Source: Leeuwenhoekiella sp044542075
Lineage (GTDB): Bacteria; Bacteroidota; Bacteroidia; Flavobacteriales; Flavobacteriaceae
NCBI RefSeq assembly: GCF_044542075.1
Contig: NZ_JBITTU010000001.1
Location: 372,001 to 436,000, forward strand
Length of the DNA stretch: 64,000 nucleotides
Direction: 5' to 3'
The position numbers and the translations under genes were made by a program. Under the pieces are notes generated by a model. That model was not told the DNA's origin. It made no database searches and saw only the letters and a list, made by a program, of their open reading frames with translations. Below, in pieces: positions 40,941 through 50,046 of this stretch (positions within the stretch are counted from its first letter, which is position 1; the number at the start of each line of letters is the position of its first letter).

Positions 40941-43900
40941 AACCCACAAAATTCACAATCTTACCCGGCACAATAATCACCTTTTTAGGTTCGCGGCCAC
41001 CCAAATATTCCTGGGTTTTCTCGTGTGCACGTACTGCCTTTTCAATTTCTTCTTTAGAAAGATCTAGCGGAAGCTCCATTGTAAAACGCATTTTCCCGTT
41101 AAATGAAATCGGATATTCTTTGCTACTTTCTACCAAATGTTTTGCGTCAAATTCTGGAAATGGCGCGGTAGCGATAGACTCGCTGTGCCCTAATAAACTC
41201 CACAATTCTTCTGCAATGTGTGGCGCATAAGGCGAAATCAACACCGCCAACGGCTCCAGCACTTCTCTGCTGTTGCACTTTAATGCGGAAAGTTCGTTTA
41301 CCGCAATCATAAATGTAGAAACCGAAGTATTGAAACTGAAGTTCTCAATATCTTCCTGAGCCTTTTTAATGGTCTTATGCAACACTTTCATAGCCTCTTT
41401 AGAAGCAGCATCTTCTGAAACCGCAAAGTCTCCCAAGTTTCCGGATGCATCTACTGTGTGATACAACTTCCATAATTTTTTAAGGAAGTTATGCACTCCC
41501 GTGATTCCTGCAGTATTCCAGGGTTTTGCCTGTTCTAACGGACCTAAAAACATCTCATACATACGCAGCGTATCGGCGCCGTACTCCTCACAAATATCAT
41601 CGGGATTGACCACGTTGTATTTGGATTTAGACATTTTTTCAACTTCGCGGGATACGACGTATACGTCTCCTCCATTTTCAAACTCTCTACCATTTTCGCA
41701 ATATAATGGAGACTGTGAGAATTGAAAATATTTTTTATCTTCAAAAAACTCTCTTATATCTAAATTATTTTTTAAGTCTACAAGATCAACGTCTACCCTA
41801 TAATTAAAAACTCCGTAAGTAAGTTTCTCCCCTTCAACAGTATTTATTTTGACATTCAAATGTTTATCATAACCGTCTTTCAATTTCTTCGGTAAGTCAT
41901 TAAAATCACCGTCAGGTAAAAGGTTATGATGTAATTCCTCTTGAGAAATTATAAACTGTGGCACTAATGGCTCCGACATAGTCCCAAACTTAGGGTGAAA
42001 TGATTCCTTATTAAACTGCAAAACTTTTATAAACGCACTTTCCCCCAAAATCATTCCCTGGTTGATGAGCTTTTTAAAAGGTTCTTCAACCGGTGCAAAA
42101 CCGCGGTCTTTTAAAAATTTCACCCAGAATCGGCTGTATAGTAAATGACCGGTAGCGTGTTCGCTACCGCCAATGTACAAGTCCACATCCTGCCAATAGT
42201 CCATCGCTTCTTTTGACGCAAAAGCTTCATCACGCAAAGCTTTCTCCATATACCTGAAGAAATACCAGCTTGACCCTGCCCAACCCGGCATCGTATTCAA
42301 TTCTAAAGGAAATATAGTTTTATGATCAATTTTCTCATTGCTAACAATCTTATTTTGAGTAGCATCCCATGCCCAGACATCTGCGCGGCCTAAAGGTGGC
42401 TCACCTTCTTCAGTGGGTAAATATTTTTCTACTTCAGGTAAGCGAATGGGCAAATGCTCAGGCGCGATCATTTGCGGCATTCCGTCTACATAATAGGTCG
42501 GGAACGGTTCGCCCCAATAGCGCTGGCGGCTAAAAACTGCGTCGCGCAAGCGGTAGTTGATTTTGCCTTCTCCCTGCCCTAATTCTTCCAGTGCTTCAAT
42601 CGCTTTGGGAAGCGCTTGTTTATAAGACAATCCGTTTAAGAAATCAGAATCTTTAAGCGGCGTATTATCTTTTTCGGCGTATGCCTGCTCACTAATATCA
42701 ACCCCATCAAATATATTTTTAATAGGAATATTGAAATGTTTTGCAAAATCCCAATCCCGCTGATCCCCACAAGGAACTGCCATTACGGCCCCTGTACCAT
42801 AACCGGCAAGCACATAATCTCCTATCCAGATCGGGATAGGCTCTTTGGTAAATGGGTGCTCTGCATACGCTCCTGTAAATGCTCCCGAAATAGTTTTTAC
42901 ATCAGCCATACGCTCACGCTCACTGCGTTTTGCAGTTGCTGCTATATACGCATCAACTTCTGCTTTTTGCTCTGGAGTGGTAATCTCATTAACCAAATCT
43001 AGTTCTGGAGCAAGTGTCATAAACGTAACCCCAAAAATAGTATCAGGACGAGTTGTGAACACAGATATACTCTTTTCGCTGTCTTTAATAGCAAATTCTA
43101 CTGAAGCCCCCTTACTTCTCCCAATCCAATTGGTTTGTGAGTCTTTAAGCGGCTGTGGCCAGTCTATATCTTGCAATCCATCTAGTAAACGCTGTGCATA
43201 GGCACTGATGCGCATACTCCACTGTTTCATTTTTTTACGCACCACAGAATGTCCGCCACGTTCTGAAACGCCGTTTATAATCTCATCGTTTGCTAAAACC
43301 GTTCCCAATGCAGGACACCAGTTTACTTCGGTTTCTGCAAGGTAGGTTAAGCGATATTTTAAAAGGATTTCTTGTTTCGCTTTCGCGGAAGCGTTTTTCC
43401 AATCTTCAGCAGTGAAGGATACTATATCCTCATCACAAACGGCATTAACTGAAGCATTTCCGTTAGCTTCAAATTTTGCAATAAGGGTGTCTACGTGTTC
43501 TGCTTTGTTGGTTTCTTTATTGTACCAACTTTCAAAAAGCTGAATAAAAACCCATTGCGTCCAGCGGTAATACTCAGGCTCAGAAGTGCGCACTTCGCGA
43601 CTCCAATCAAATGAAAAACCTATTTTATCAAGCTGCTCGCGGTAGCGTGCAATGTTGGTTTCAGTCGTAATAGCAGGGTGTTGCCCGGTTTGAATGGCAT
43701 ATTGCTCTGCCGGCAAACCAAATGAATCATAACCCTGTGGGTGTAACACATTAAAACCTTGATGGCGCTTGTAACGCGCATAAATATCACTGGCGATATA
43801 CCCTAACGGATGCCCCACGTGTAAGCCTGCTCCCGAAGGATACGGAAACATGTCAAGCACATAATATTTAGGCTTGTCGCTGTTATTTTGAGCTTCAAAA

Positions 43901-43962
43901 GTACCGTTAACTTTCCAGTGCTTTTGCCATTTTTCTTCAATCGCGTTAAAATCGTAGTTCAT
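40939..43962 (-). CDS. leuS: Leucyl-tRNA synthetase
   Basis: 1007 residues, clearly longer than the roughly 860 of E. coli. Class I motifs HVGH (48-51) and KMSKS (776-780) are intact. Editing-domain segments (TTRPDTIFGVTFM, GYGTGAVMAVP, GDQRDWDFA) are present. Added length lies mainly near residues 110-190, rich in acidic and Lys residues, and between about 640 and 775 before KMSKS. It charges tRNA-Leu and edits mischarged products. TAAATTTG at 44006-44013 (minus) may be its -7 box. Confidence 0.97.
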   Translation of the reverse strand: MNYDFNAIEEKWQKHWKVNGTFEAQNNSDKPKYYVLDMFPYPSGAGLHVGHPLGYIASDIYARYKRHQGFNVLHPQGYDSFGLPAEQYAIQTGQHPAITTETNIARYREQLDKIGFSFDWSREVRTSEPEYYRWTQWVFIQLFESWYNKETNKAEHVDTLIAKFEANGNASVNAVCDEDIVSFTAEDWKNASAKAKQEILLKYRLTYLAETEVNWCPALGTVLANDEIINGVSERGGHSVVRKKMKQWSMRISAYAQRLLDGLQDIDWPQPLKDSQTNWIGRSKGASVEFAIKDSEKSISVFTTRPDTIFGVTFMTLAPELDLVNEITTPEQKAEVDAYIAATAKRSERERMADVKTISGAFTGAYAEHPFTKEPIPIWIGDYVLAGYGTGAVMAVPCGDQRDWDFAKHFNIPIKNIFDGVDISEQAYAEKDNTPLKDSDFLNGLSYKQALPKAIEALEELGQGEGKINYRLRDAVFSRQRYWGEPFPTYYVDGMPQMIAPEHLPIRLPEVEKYLPTEEGEPPLGRADVWAWDATQNKIVSNEKIDHKTIFPLELNTMPGWAGSSWYFFRYMEKALRDEAFASKEAMDYWQDVDLYIGGSEHATGHLLYSRFWVKFLKDRGFAPVEEPFKKLINQGMILGESAFIKVLQFNKESFHPKFGTMSEPLVPQFIISQEELHHNLLPDGDFNDLPKKLKDGYDKHLNVKINTVEGEKLTYGVFNYRVDVDLVDLKNNLDIREFFEDKKYFQFSQSPLYCENGREFENGGDVYVVSREVEKMSKSKYNVVNPDDICEEYGADTLRMYEMFLGPLEQAKPWNTAGITGVHNFLKKLWKLYHTVDASGNLGDFAVSEDAASKEAMKVLHKTIKKAQEDIENFSFNTSVSTFMIAVNELSALKCNSREVLEPLAVLISPYAPHIAEELWSLLGHSESIATAPFPEFDAKHLVESSKEYPISFNGKMRFTMELPLDLSKEEIEKAVRAHEKTQEYLGGREPKKVIIVPGKIVNFVG

Positions 43963-44005
43963 TGCCGTGTGTTACTTTGCGCACAGGGTGCGTTATAATA
44001 GGCGG

Positions 44006-44013
44006 CAAATTTA
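44006..44013 (-). promoter_or_regulatory. Possible -7 box of leuS
   Basis: TAAATTTG on the minus strand matches TAnnTTTG and lies 43 bases before the leuS ATG. No convincing -33 box was seen. Confidence 0.4.
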
Positions 44014-44038
44014 CAATTTTAAAGGGATTTGGTGTTTT

Positions 44039-44052
44039 GCTTTCGCGAAAGC
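44039..44052. repeat. Perfect 14-base palindrome GCTTTCGCGAAAGC
   Basis: The palindrome lies between leuS and the ketopantoate reductase gene. Close variants occur at 43379-43393 (inside leuS) and 24925-24938 (inside trmB), so the motif may be over-represented in this genome. Confidence 0.7.
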
Positions 44053-44059
44053 TATAAAG

Positions 44060-44986
44060 CTACGATCGTGCTTCTTTTTCCATAGGTTTAAGGCATTCAT
44101 AAATGAGCTCATTTATAGGAACCGGAATCCCAAGACGTTTCCCTTCCCTAACAATATAGCCGTTAAAATTATCGAGTTCGCTAGGCTTGCCCTCCATAAT
44201 ATCACGCTGTGTAGAAGCAGTAACATCTGCCCCTTGATTTTGTATGGCTTCAAAAACAGAATTCATATGCGCTTCGGTAAGATTAATACCTTTGGCTTTT
44301 GCTACCTTAAAAATCTCCTGAGCCGTATCTTTCATCATATTAAACAGGTAGTCGCTAGATCTAATTTTACCCATAGGCACACGCACTAAACCACCAAGAC
44401 CACTAATAGTACAGATAAACAAAAATTTTTTCCAGATCTCTACTTGAATATTATCAACTAATTGAACTGTTACATCACCCACTTCCTCAAACATTTCTTT
44501 GATTCTTTTTGCTCGATCTGTAAGACTTCCATCAATCTCTCCCAGGGTAATACTTGGCTCAAAATGCGGATGCTTAATTTTGCCCGCACCATCTACAAAA
44601 CTAACTATGCGGCACAAACCACCTAAAACCGACGCTTCAGGAAGTACTTCAAGAATCATTTCGGCATTTGCTGCACCATTTTGTAAGGGTAAGAATACCG
44701 TTTCCGGTGTTACATAAGGTTTCAGTTTTTTAATCGTCTCACTTACCTGCCACGATTTTACACCAAGAATTACAAGGTCTGGAGTAGGTATTATACTCAA
44801 ATCATCTGTTGCAAGATCTGGAACCGCAGTAAAGTCGCCTTTGTAGCTAGCAACTTGTAAACCGTTATCTTGTATTGATTTAAGATGTTTACCCCGAGCG
44901 ATAAAGGTTACATTATGATTTGTCTGTGTGAGTTTTCCGCCAAAATAGCCGCCTACACCACCTATACCATATATAAGAATATTCAT
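44060..44986 (-). CDS. panE: 2-dehydropantoate 2-reductase (ketopantoate reductase)
   Basis: 308 residues. N-terminal NADPH site IYGIGGVGGYFGGKL, then LGVKSWQV, LQNGAANAE and the C-terminal helical domain with WKKFLFICTISGLGGLVR and KPSELDNFNGYIVREGKRLGIPVP (catalytic Lys and substrate residues). It would reduce ketopantoate to pantoate for CoA synthesis, although ApbA/PanE relatives with other 2-oxo acids exist. Transcribed alone, upstream of leuS. Confidence 0.88.
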   Translation of the reverse strand: MNILIYGIGGVGGYFGGKLTQTNHNVTFIARGKHLKSIQDNGLQVASYKGDFTAVPDLATDDLSIIPTPDLVILGVKSWQVSETIKKLKPYVTPETVFLPLQNGAANAEMILEVLPEASVLGGLCRIVSFVDGAGKIKHPHFEPSITLGEIDGSLTDRAKRIKEMFEEVGDVTVQLVDNIQVEIWKKFLFICTISGLGGLVRVPMGKIRSSDYLFNMMKDTAQEIFKVAKAKGINLTEAHMNSVFEAIQNQGADVTASTQRDIMEGKPSELDNFNGYIVREGKRLGIPVPINELIYECLKPMEKEARS

Positions 44987-45130
44987 CGTTTTCTATTTAT
45001 ATTTTAAATTTAAAATCTGTTTAAGAACGCTGTTATTCTGAAAAAGACAAACTAAAAATACAAAATGCAGAAAGGGTGCGTTTAAGAAGCACGAACTTTA
45101 GTATTTTTACGCAAAATTTTAGTAAGCCTC

Positions 45131-46009
45131 ATGTCGTCATCTTTTGAAAAATTTCAACGCCGCAGATTGATTTCATCGTATTTTTCGGTGGTTCTAAGTA
45201 TTGCTTTGGTGCTGTTTTTACTGGGTTTATTAGGCCTTTTAGTGCTCAACTCTAAGAAAGTTGCAGATCACTTTAAAGAGCAAATTGCACTTACGGTATA
45301 TCTAAAAGATGATGCAAAAGATGTAGAAATGAAGCAGCTCGAAAAGACCTTAGCGCTTGCAGACTACACAAAATCTACTCAATTTGTCTCTAAAGAGGAA
45401 GCTGCAGAAGAACATAGTAAAGAAATAGGTGAAAATTTTATGGATTTTTTAGGGTACAACCCACTACAAAATTCAATAGATGTGTATATGAAAGCAGACT
45501 TTGTTTCTGCCGCTCAGGTAAAAGAAATAGCTGACGAATTGATGACTAAAGATTTTGTGGAAGAAGTTAATTATGATCAGCCATTAATTTCTTTGCTCAA
45601 TGACAACATCAAGAAAATTAGTTTATGGATTGTGATTATTAGCGGCGTATTTACTTTAATTGCGGTATTGCTTATTAATAGCGCAATTCGCCTATCTGTT
45701 TATTCTAAACGATTTACGATAAAAACTATGCAAATGGTGGGTGCAACAAAAGGTTTTATACGCAGGCCTTTTATCTGGTTAAGTATGAAACTGGGGATGG
45801 TAGGTGCTATAATTGCACTAGCCGGAATGGCAGCAGTATTGTACTACTTAAATGAGACGTTTCCAGAGCTTGAGTTGTTACGCGATAAAATGATTTTAGC
45901 TATTTTATTTGTAGGTGTATTTGCCGCTAGTGTTATCATAACCTGGTTTAGTACATTTTTAGCAACACAGCGTTTCCTGAATTTAAGAACAGACGAGCTT
46001 TACTATTAG
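45131..46009 (+). CDS. ftsX: Cell division protein FtsX
   Basis: 292 residues with four membrane helices: one near 20-42, then three in the C-terminal half. The extracellular domain between helices 1 and 2 has the FtsX pattern (LTVYLKDDAKD, FVSKEEAAEEHSKEIG, FLGYNPLQNSIDVYMK). With FtsE it regulates peptidoglycan hydrolases at the division site. ftsE is not in the window. First of a cluster with DUF3098, uppP and truB. Confidence 0.93.
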   Translation: MSSSFEKFQRRRLISSYFSVVLSIALVLFLLGLLGLLVLNSKKVADHFKEQIALTVYLKDDAKDVEMKQLEKTLALADYTKSTQFVSKEEAAEEHSKEIGENFMDFLGYNPLQNSIDVYMKADFVSAAQVKEIADELMTKDFVEEVNYDQPLISLLNDNIKKISLWIVIISGVFTLIAVLLINSAIRLSVYSKRFTIKTMQMVGATKGFIRRPFIWLSMKLGMVGAIIALAGMAAVLYYLNETFPELELLRDKMILAILFVGVFAASVIITWFSTFLATQRFLNLRTDELYY

Positions 46010-46096
46010 ATCTAAGACTTAAGGTTTTAGATAAGAGAGAAAGGAGAAAAAATCTCTTTTAACGCATAATAAATAACATTTAACTCTTAACGAGAA

Positions 46097-46417
46097 ATGG
46101 GAGAACAGAAACGAAAAAAAGAAAACGAACTGCACCGCAGTAGCTTTATATTTAAGAAAAAAAATTATCAAGTAATGCTTATAGGCCTTGGCGTGATTGC
46201 ATTGGGCTTTATATTAATGTCTGGTGGTGGAAGTGACGATCCTAACGTTTTTAATCCGGAAATTTACAACTGGAGACGTATACGTCTAGCTCCTGCTTTA
46301 GTATTAATAGGTTTTGGGATAGAAGTGTATGCGATTTTATTGAACCCAGACTCATCTTCAACAATAACACGAGATAAAGTTTCTGAAACTTTTCCTAAGG
46401 ATAAGCACACCAAGTAA
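46097..46417 (+). CDS. DUF3098 membrane protein
   Basis: 106 residues with two membrane helices (YQVMLIGLGVIALGFILMSGG and LAPALVLIGFGIEVYAILL) separated by a short SDDPNVFNPEIYNWRRI loop, the DUF3098 signature. Function unknown, possibly related to division or lipid recycling because it sits between ftsX and uppP. The uppP start follows its stop directly. Confidence 0.92.
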   Translation: MGEQKRKKENELHRSSFIFKKKNYQVMLIGLGVIALGFILMSGGGSDDPNVFNPEIYNWRRIRLAPALVLIGFGIEVYAILLNPDSSSTITRDKVSETFPKDKHTK

Positions 46418-47215
46418 ATGGATATAATAGATGCTATAATACTGGGTATAATTCAAGGACTTACCGAATTTTTACCGGTATCGTCAAGTGGTCATCTCGA
46501 ATTAGGTAAGGCTATTTTAGGGGATAATACACTACCAGAAGAAAGTCTTTTATTTACCGTAGTACTTCATTTTGCTACAGCTTTGAGTACACTGGTTGTA
46601 TTTAGAAAAGACATTTTTGATATCATAAAAGGTTTATTTCAATTTAAATGGAATGAAGAATCTCAATTTGCGATCAAAATCATATTATCTATGATACCTG
46701 CTGTTCTTATCGGTTTGTTTTTTGAAGAGCAATTAGAATCCCTTTTTGGTGGAAATATATTGCTGGTAGGGATGATGCTTATAGTTACAGCACTTTTATT
46801 ATGGCTTGCTGATAAAGCAAAAGACACACAAAAACCCGTAAGTTACCGCAACGCTGTTGTGATAGGTATTGCACAGGCAATAGCAATGCTTCCCGGTATA
46901 TCAAGAAGTGGCGCTACAATTTCTACCTCGGTTTTATTAGGAAATGACAAAGCTAAAGCTGCCAGATTTTCATTCTTAATGGTGGTACCTTTAATATTTG
47001 GAAAAATAGCTAAAGATATTTTGGGAGGTGAAATAACTACAGACTCTGGTAATTTTACAGCACTTTCTATTGGGTTTATTGCAGCATTTTTAAGTGGCCT
47101 CGTAGCTTGTACCTGGATGATTAAACTCGTTAAAAAGAGTAAGCTTTCATATTTTGCAATTTACTGCCTAGTGGTAGGAATTATTGCAGTAGGTTTTGGG
47201 TATTCTAACCTTTAA
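46418..47215 (+). CDS. uppP: Undecaprenyl-diphosphatase
   Basis: 265 residues, about eight membrane helices, with the BacA/UppP motifs GLTEFLPVSSSGHLEL near the N-terminus and LPGISRSGATIST in the middle. It dephosphorylates undecaprenyl diphosphate so the carrier lipid can be reused in peptidoglycan and O-antigen synthesis. It directly abuts DUF3098. Confidence 0.97.
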   Translation: MDIIDAIILGIIQGLTEFLPVSSSGHLELGKAILGDNTLPEESLLFTVVLHFATALSTLVVFRKDIFDIIKGLFQFKWNEESQFAIKIILSMIPAVLIGLFFEEQLESLFGGNILLVGMMLIVTALLLWLADKAKDTQKPVSYRNAVVIGIAQAIAMLPGISRSGATISTSVLLGNDKAKAARFSFLMVVPLIFGKIAKDILGGEITTDSGNFTALSIGFIAAFLSGLVACTWMIKLVKKSKLSYFAIYCLVVGIIAVGFGYSNL

Positions 47216-47248
47216 CTCTATTTTTTAATAGCATTTCACAAAATCATT

Positions 47249-47950
47249 ATGCAGTTTACCGAAGAAGACTTCAAAGAAGGACAGGTTTTGCTTTTTGACA
47301 AACCGCTTAACTGGACCTCGTTTCAGCTGGTTAACAAGGCGCGGTGGTTAATACGCAAAACATTTAATATTAAAAAAATCAAAGTAGGTCACGCAGGCAC
47401 TTTAGATCCTCTGGCTACAGGATTGCTTATTATTTGCACCGGCAAGTTTACTAAGCGTATTGAGGAGTTTATGGGGCAGGAAAAAGAATATACAGGAACA
47501 TTTGTTCTTGGTGCTACCACACCATCTTATGACTTAGAGACTGAAATAAATGCTACCTTCCCTACTTCACAAATCACCGAAGAATTAATACATGCCACAA
47601 CAGCACAATTCACAGGAAGCATTCAGCAAAAACCACCAGTTTTTTCAGCTTTAAAAAAGGAAGGTAAACGCCTTTATGAGTTTGCCCGTGCAGGAGAAGA
47701 AGTAGAAATACCTACACGTGAAGTACATATTTCTTCATTTAAAATAACACGTATTGCACTCCCTGAAGTAGATTTTGAAGTAAGCTGCAGTAAGGGTACT
47801 TACATACGCTCGCTGGCTCACGATTTTGGAAAAGCTTTAAATTCTGGGGCACATCTTTCCGCTTTGCGCAGAACAAAAATTGGTGCTTATTCGGTTACAG
47901 AGGCTACAAATCTTGAAGATTTTGAAGCCGCTTTAAATAACGCAGATTAG
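47249..47950 (+). CDS. truB: tRNA pseudouridine(55) synthase
   Basis: 233 residues. Motif II HAGTLDPLATGLL holds catalytic Asp53; KEYTGTFVLGATTPSYDLE and GTYIRSLAHDFG are further TruB hallmarks. The C-terminal PUA domain is short or missing, as in many bacteria. It isomerises U55 in the T-loop of tRNA. 33 bases after uppP. Confidence 0.96.
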   Translation: MQFTEEDFKEGQVLLFDKPLNWTSFQLVNKARWLIRKTFNIKKIKVGHAGTLDPLATGLLIICTGKFTKRIEEFMGQEKEYTGTFVLGATTPSYDLETEINATFPTSQITEELIHATTAQFTGSIQQKPPVFSALKKEGKRLYEFARAGEEVEIPTREVHISSFKITRIALPEVDFEVSCSKGTYIRSLAHDFGKALNSGAHLSALRRTKIGAYSVTEATNLEDFEAALNNAD

Positions 47951-48023
47951 TCATACAATTAGCACGAGGTTCTTCCGTTTTGTTTAACAGCAACGCACGC
48001 TGCGTTTTTGTATTTTTACAGTT

Positions 48024-48758
48024 ATGAAATTATCACCAGAAGATAAAGCAATGCTTATCACCTTTAGCGGTGCCAGCATCTTTGTTCTGGTTTTTTTCTT
48101 TTTGACAATAAACCCGTATGATACTTCACAGGTAGAAGAATTTATACCAATTCCTATAATTCAAGATATTCCTGAAGAGGAGCAACAACTTGAGCAACTT
48201 GAAGAAACGCAACAACTTAGTCAGAAAATGACAAATCAAGCGCAAAGTAGTAACAGGCTGGTGCGTGAGGCAAATAGATTTTTTAGTCAGCAAAATCAGG
48301 TTGACAATGCTTTAAAAACAGACTCTGAAACAGCTGATCCTTCAGAAGATAACGACGGGGACGATGAGTCATTCCCAGATTACCAACAGCGTATCGCTTT
48401 ATTAAAGCAAAAACGAAAAGAAAAACAGTCTGCTGGAGAAAGTAGCACCTCAAAAGAGGTTTCTAAAGTAAATACCTCAAGCTACAGACGCAGCACTGTC
48501 ACCTATCACCTAAATGATCGTAATGCCATTAAAATACCTAACCCGGTATATACATGCGACGCCACAGGAAAAGTGGTTATTAATATTGAAGTAACTAATC
48601 TGGGCAGCGTGAGTAAGGTTTATTTTAATAAAGCGGCTTCTACAACAACAAATGGCTGCCTACTTGATCAGGCCTTAGAGTATGCGCAACAGGCGATATT
48701 TAATGACAGCCCCAGACCTTCTCAATTAGGCACTATAACTTTTGAGTTTCAAGGTTAA
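48024..48758 (+). CDS. TonB-like envelope protein
   Basis: 244 residues with one N-terminal membrane helix (TFSGASIFVLVFFFLTI), a long polar, Gln- and Glu-rich middle (QQLEQLEETQQLSQ) and a folded C-terminal part (IPNPVYTCDATGKVVINIEVTNLGS, DQALEYAQQAIF, LGTITFEF). The layout resembles energy transducer TonB proteins, but the Pro-rich linker is weak and the YP-type C-terminal motif is not clear, so TonB activity is a guess. Two Cys (VYTC, NGC) in the C-terminal part could form a disulfide. Confidence 0.7.
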   Translation: MKLSPEDKAMLITFSGASIFVLVFFFLTINPYDTSQVEEFIPIPIIQDIPEEEQQLEQLEETQQLSQKMTNQAQSSNRLVREANRFFSQQNQVDNALKTDSETADPSEDNDGDDESFPDYQQRIALLKQKRKEKQSAGESSTSKEVSKVNTSSYRRSTVTYHLNDRNAIKIPNPVYTCDATGKVVINIEVTNLGSVSKVYFNKAASTTTNGCLLDQALEYAQQAIFNDSPRPSQLGTITFEFQG

Positions 48759-49374
48759 GAGCGCTTAATATCAACAGTAGTTCTGAGAGTATAGACATCC
48801 CTTTATCTTTATTATACCACAATTGCAACTCTTCTTTAAATGAAGGTTTAATCTCACCAAACTGCGCTTTATGGTCATCAACTAATTTTTGAGCCGCTGC
48901 AGAACGTGATCCCCAGGTTGTTAAAATCTTTTGAGTAAGAGCATCCTGAACAATTAATTTAGGAATAGACATCGCTCCGTTTGTTAGAAAAGCATCCATC
49001 AATTGAGGATGATCATCTCTCAGAATTACTTTAAAATTAATAGCAGGTTGTAATTCTGCAATACGATTCATAACGGCAAGTGCCGGTGGTGCATCGCCAC
49101 ACCAGCTTTCAGAAAGTACAAGCCAGTTTAACGGTCTGTTAAACATTTTTATTTGTAGTTCTTGATCTTGAGTAATTCGTAATGTTTTATCCCAGCGCTT
49201 CATACGCTTATCATTAAGCACCGTATAATTTGACAGTGCTTCTGATTGGGTATGACCCGTGCTAGTAAAAGAGACTACATGTTTTGCAACCAATATGCGA
49301 TAATCTGCATAGGTCAAACCGTCTATAGCAGCCTGCTTTGCAAATTCCTGAACTTCGATAGGATTTAAACTCAT
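48733..49374 (-). CDS. Thioredoxin-fold protein with single active-site Cys
   Basis: 213 residues. The central part reads LVLSESWCGDAPPALAVMNRIAEL, followed by a cis-Pro loop region (MSIPKLIVQD), so the fold is thioredoxin-like. WCGDAPP lacks the second Cys of CxxC, so classic dithiol oxidoreductase work is unlikely; monothiol or binding roles are possible. Cytoplasmic, no signal. Its 3' end overlaps the TonB-like gene by 26 bases. Confidence 0.82.
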   Translation of the reverse strand: MSLNPIEVQEFAKQAAIDGLTYADYRILVAKHVVSFTSTGHTQSEALSNYTVLNDKRMKRWDKTLRITQDQELQIKMFNRPLNWLVLSESWCGDAPPALAVMNRIAELQPAINFKVILRDDHPQLMDAFLTNGAMSIPKLIVQDALTQKILTTWGSRSAAAQKLVDDHKAQFGEIKPSFKEELQLWYNKDKGMSILSELLLILSALNLETQKL

Positions 49375-49467
49375 TTCAAAAAAGTCGGTATTTCAGAACT
49401 TAACTTACATCTGTAAAATGTCATGATTATAAATGTTTATCTTTAAATAATTAGATAAATTAGATAT

Positions 49468-50046
49468 ATGACAATTCAAAGATGTGGCTGGTGCACAGGA
49501 GATGCGCTCTATGAGGCGTATCACGATACTGAATGGGGAGTTCCTGTATATGATGAAGCAACACTTTTTGAATTTCTAATATTAGAAACCTTTCAGGCAG
49601 GTTTAAGCTGGATTACTATTTTACGCAAGCGCGAAAACTTTAGCGAAGCGCTAGATAATTTTGATTACAAAAAGATTGCTAACTATCCCGATGAAAAGTT
49701 AGCAGAGCTTATGAATAATCCCGGGATAATTAGAAATAAGCTAAAAATTAAAGCTACTGTTTCTAACGCAAAAGCATTTATTAAAATTCAGGAAGAATTT
49801 GGCACGTTTTCAAAATACATCTGGAATTTCGTAGATCATAAGCCGATACAAAATGCAGTTCTAAATTATAAAGAAGCTCCCCCAACTACAGCTGTTAGTG
49901 ATGCACTATCTAAAGATTTAAAAAAACGTGGATTCAAATTTACAGGCTCTACCGTTATTTATGCGCATATGCAAGCTACAGGAATGGTAAATGATCATGA
50001 GATAACTTGTTTTAGATATAATCAAATCAAAGAATTAAACCCGTGA
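49468..50046 (+). CDS. tag: DNA-3-methyladenine glycosylase I
   Basis: 192 residues with the TagI signature RCGWCTGDALYEAYHDTEWGVP, ETFQAGLSWITILRKRENF (catalytic Glu) and the C-terminal NDHEITC. Zinc ligands Cys6, His19, the late His and Cys are all present. It removes 3-methyladenine from alkylated DNA. The next gene starts at a GTG overlapping its stop (GTGA). Confidence 0.96.
   Translation: MTIQRCGWCTGDALYEAYHDTEWGVPVYDEATLFEFLILETFQAGLSWITILRKRENFSEALDNFDYKKIANYPDEKLAELMNNPGIIRNKLKIKATVSNAKAFIKIQEEFGTFSKYIWNFVDHKPIQNAVLNYKEAPPTTAVSDALSKDLKKRGFKFTGSTVIYAHMQATGMVNDHEITCFRYNQIKELNP

Noticed and set aside
42845..43201. 118-residue open frame antisense to leuS
   Set aside because: Fully inside leuS and without recognisable domains.
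43967..44389. 140-residue open frame on the plus strand
   Set aside because: It is largely antisense to the ketopantoate reductase gene, which has clear motifs; Cys/Phe-rich composition is typical of shadow frames.
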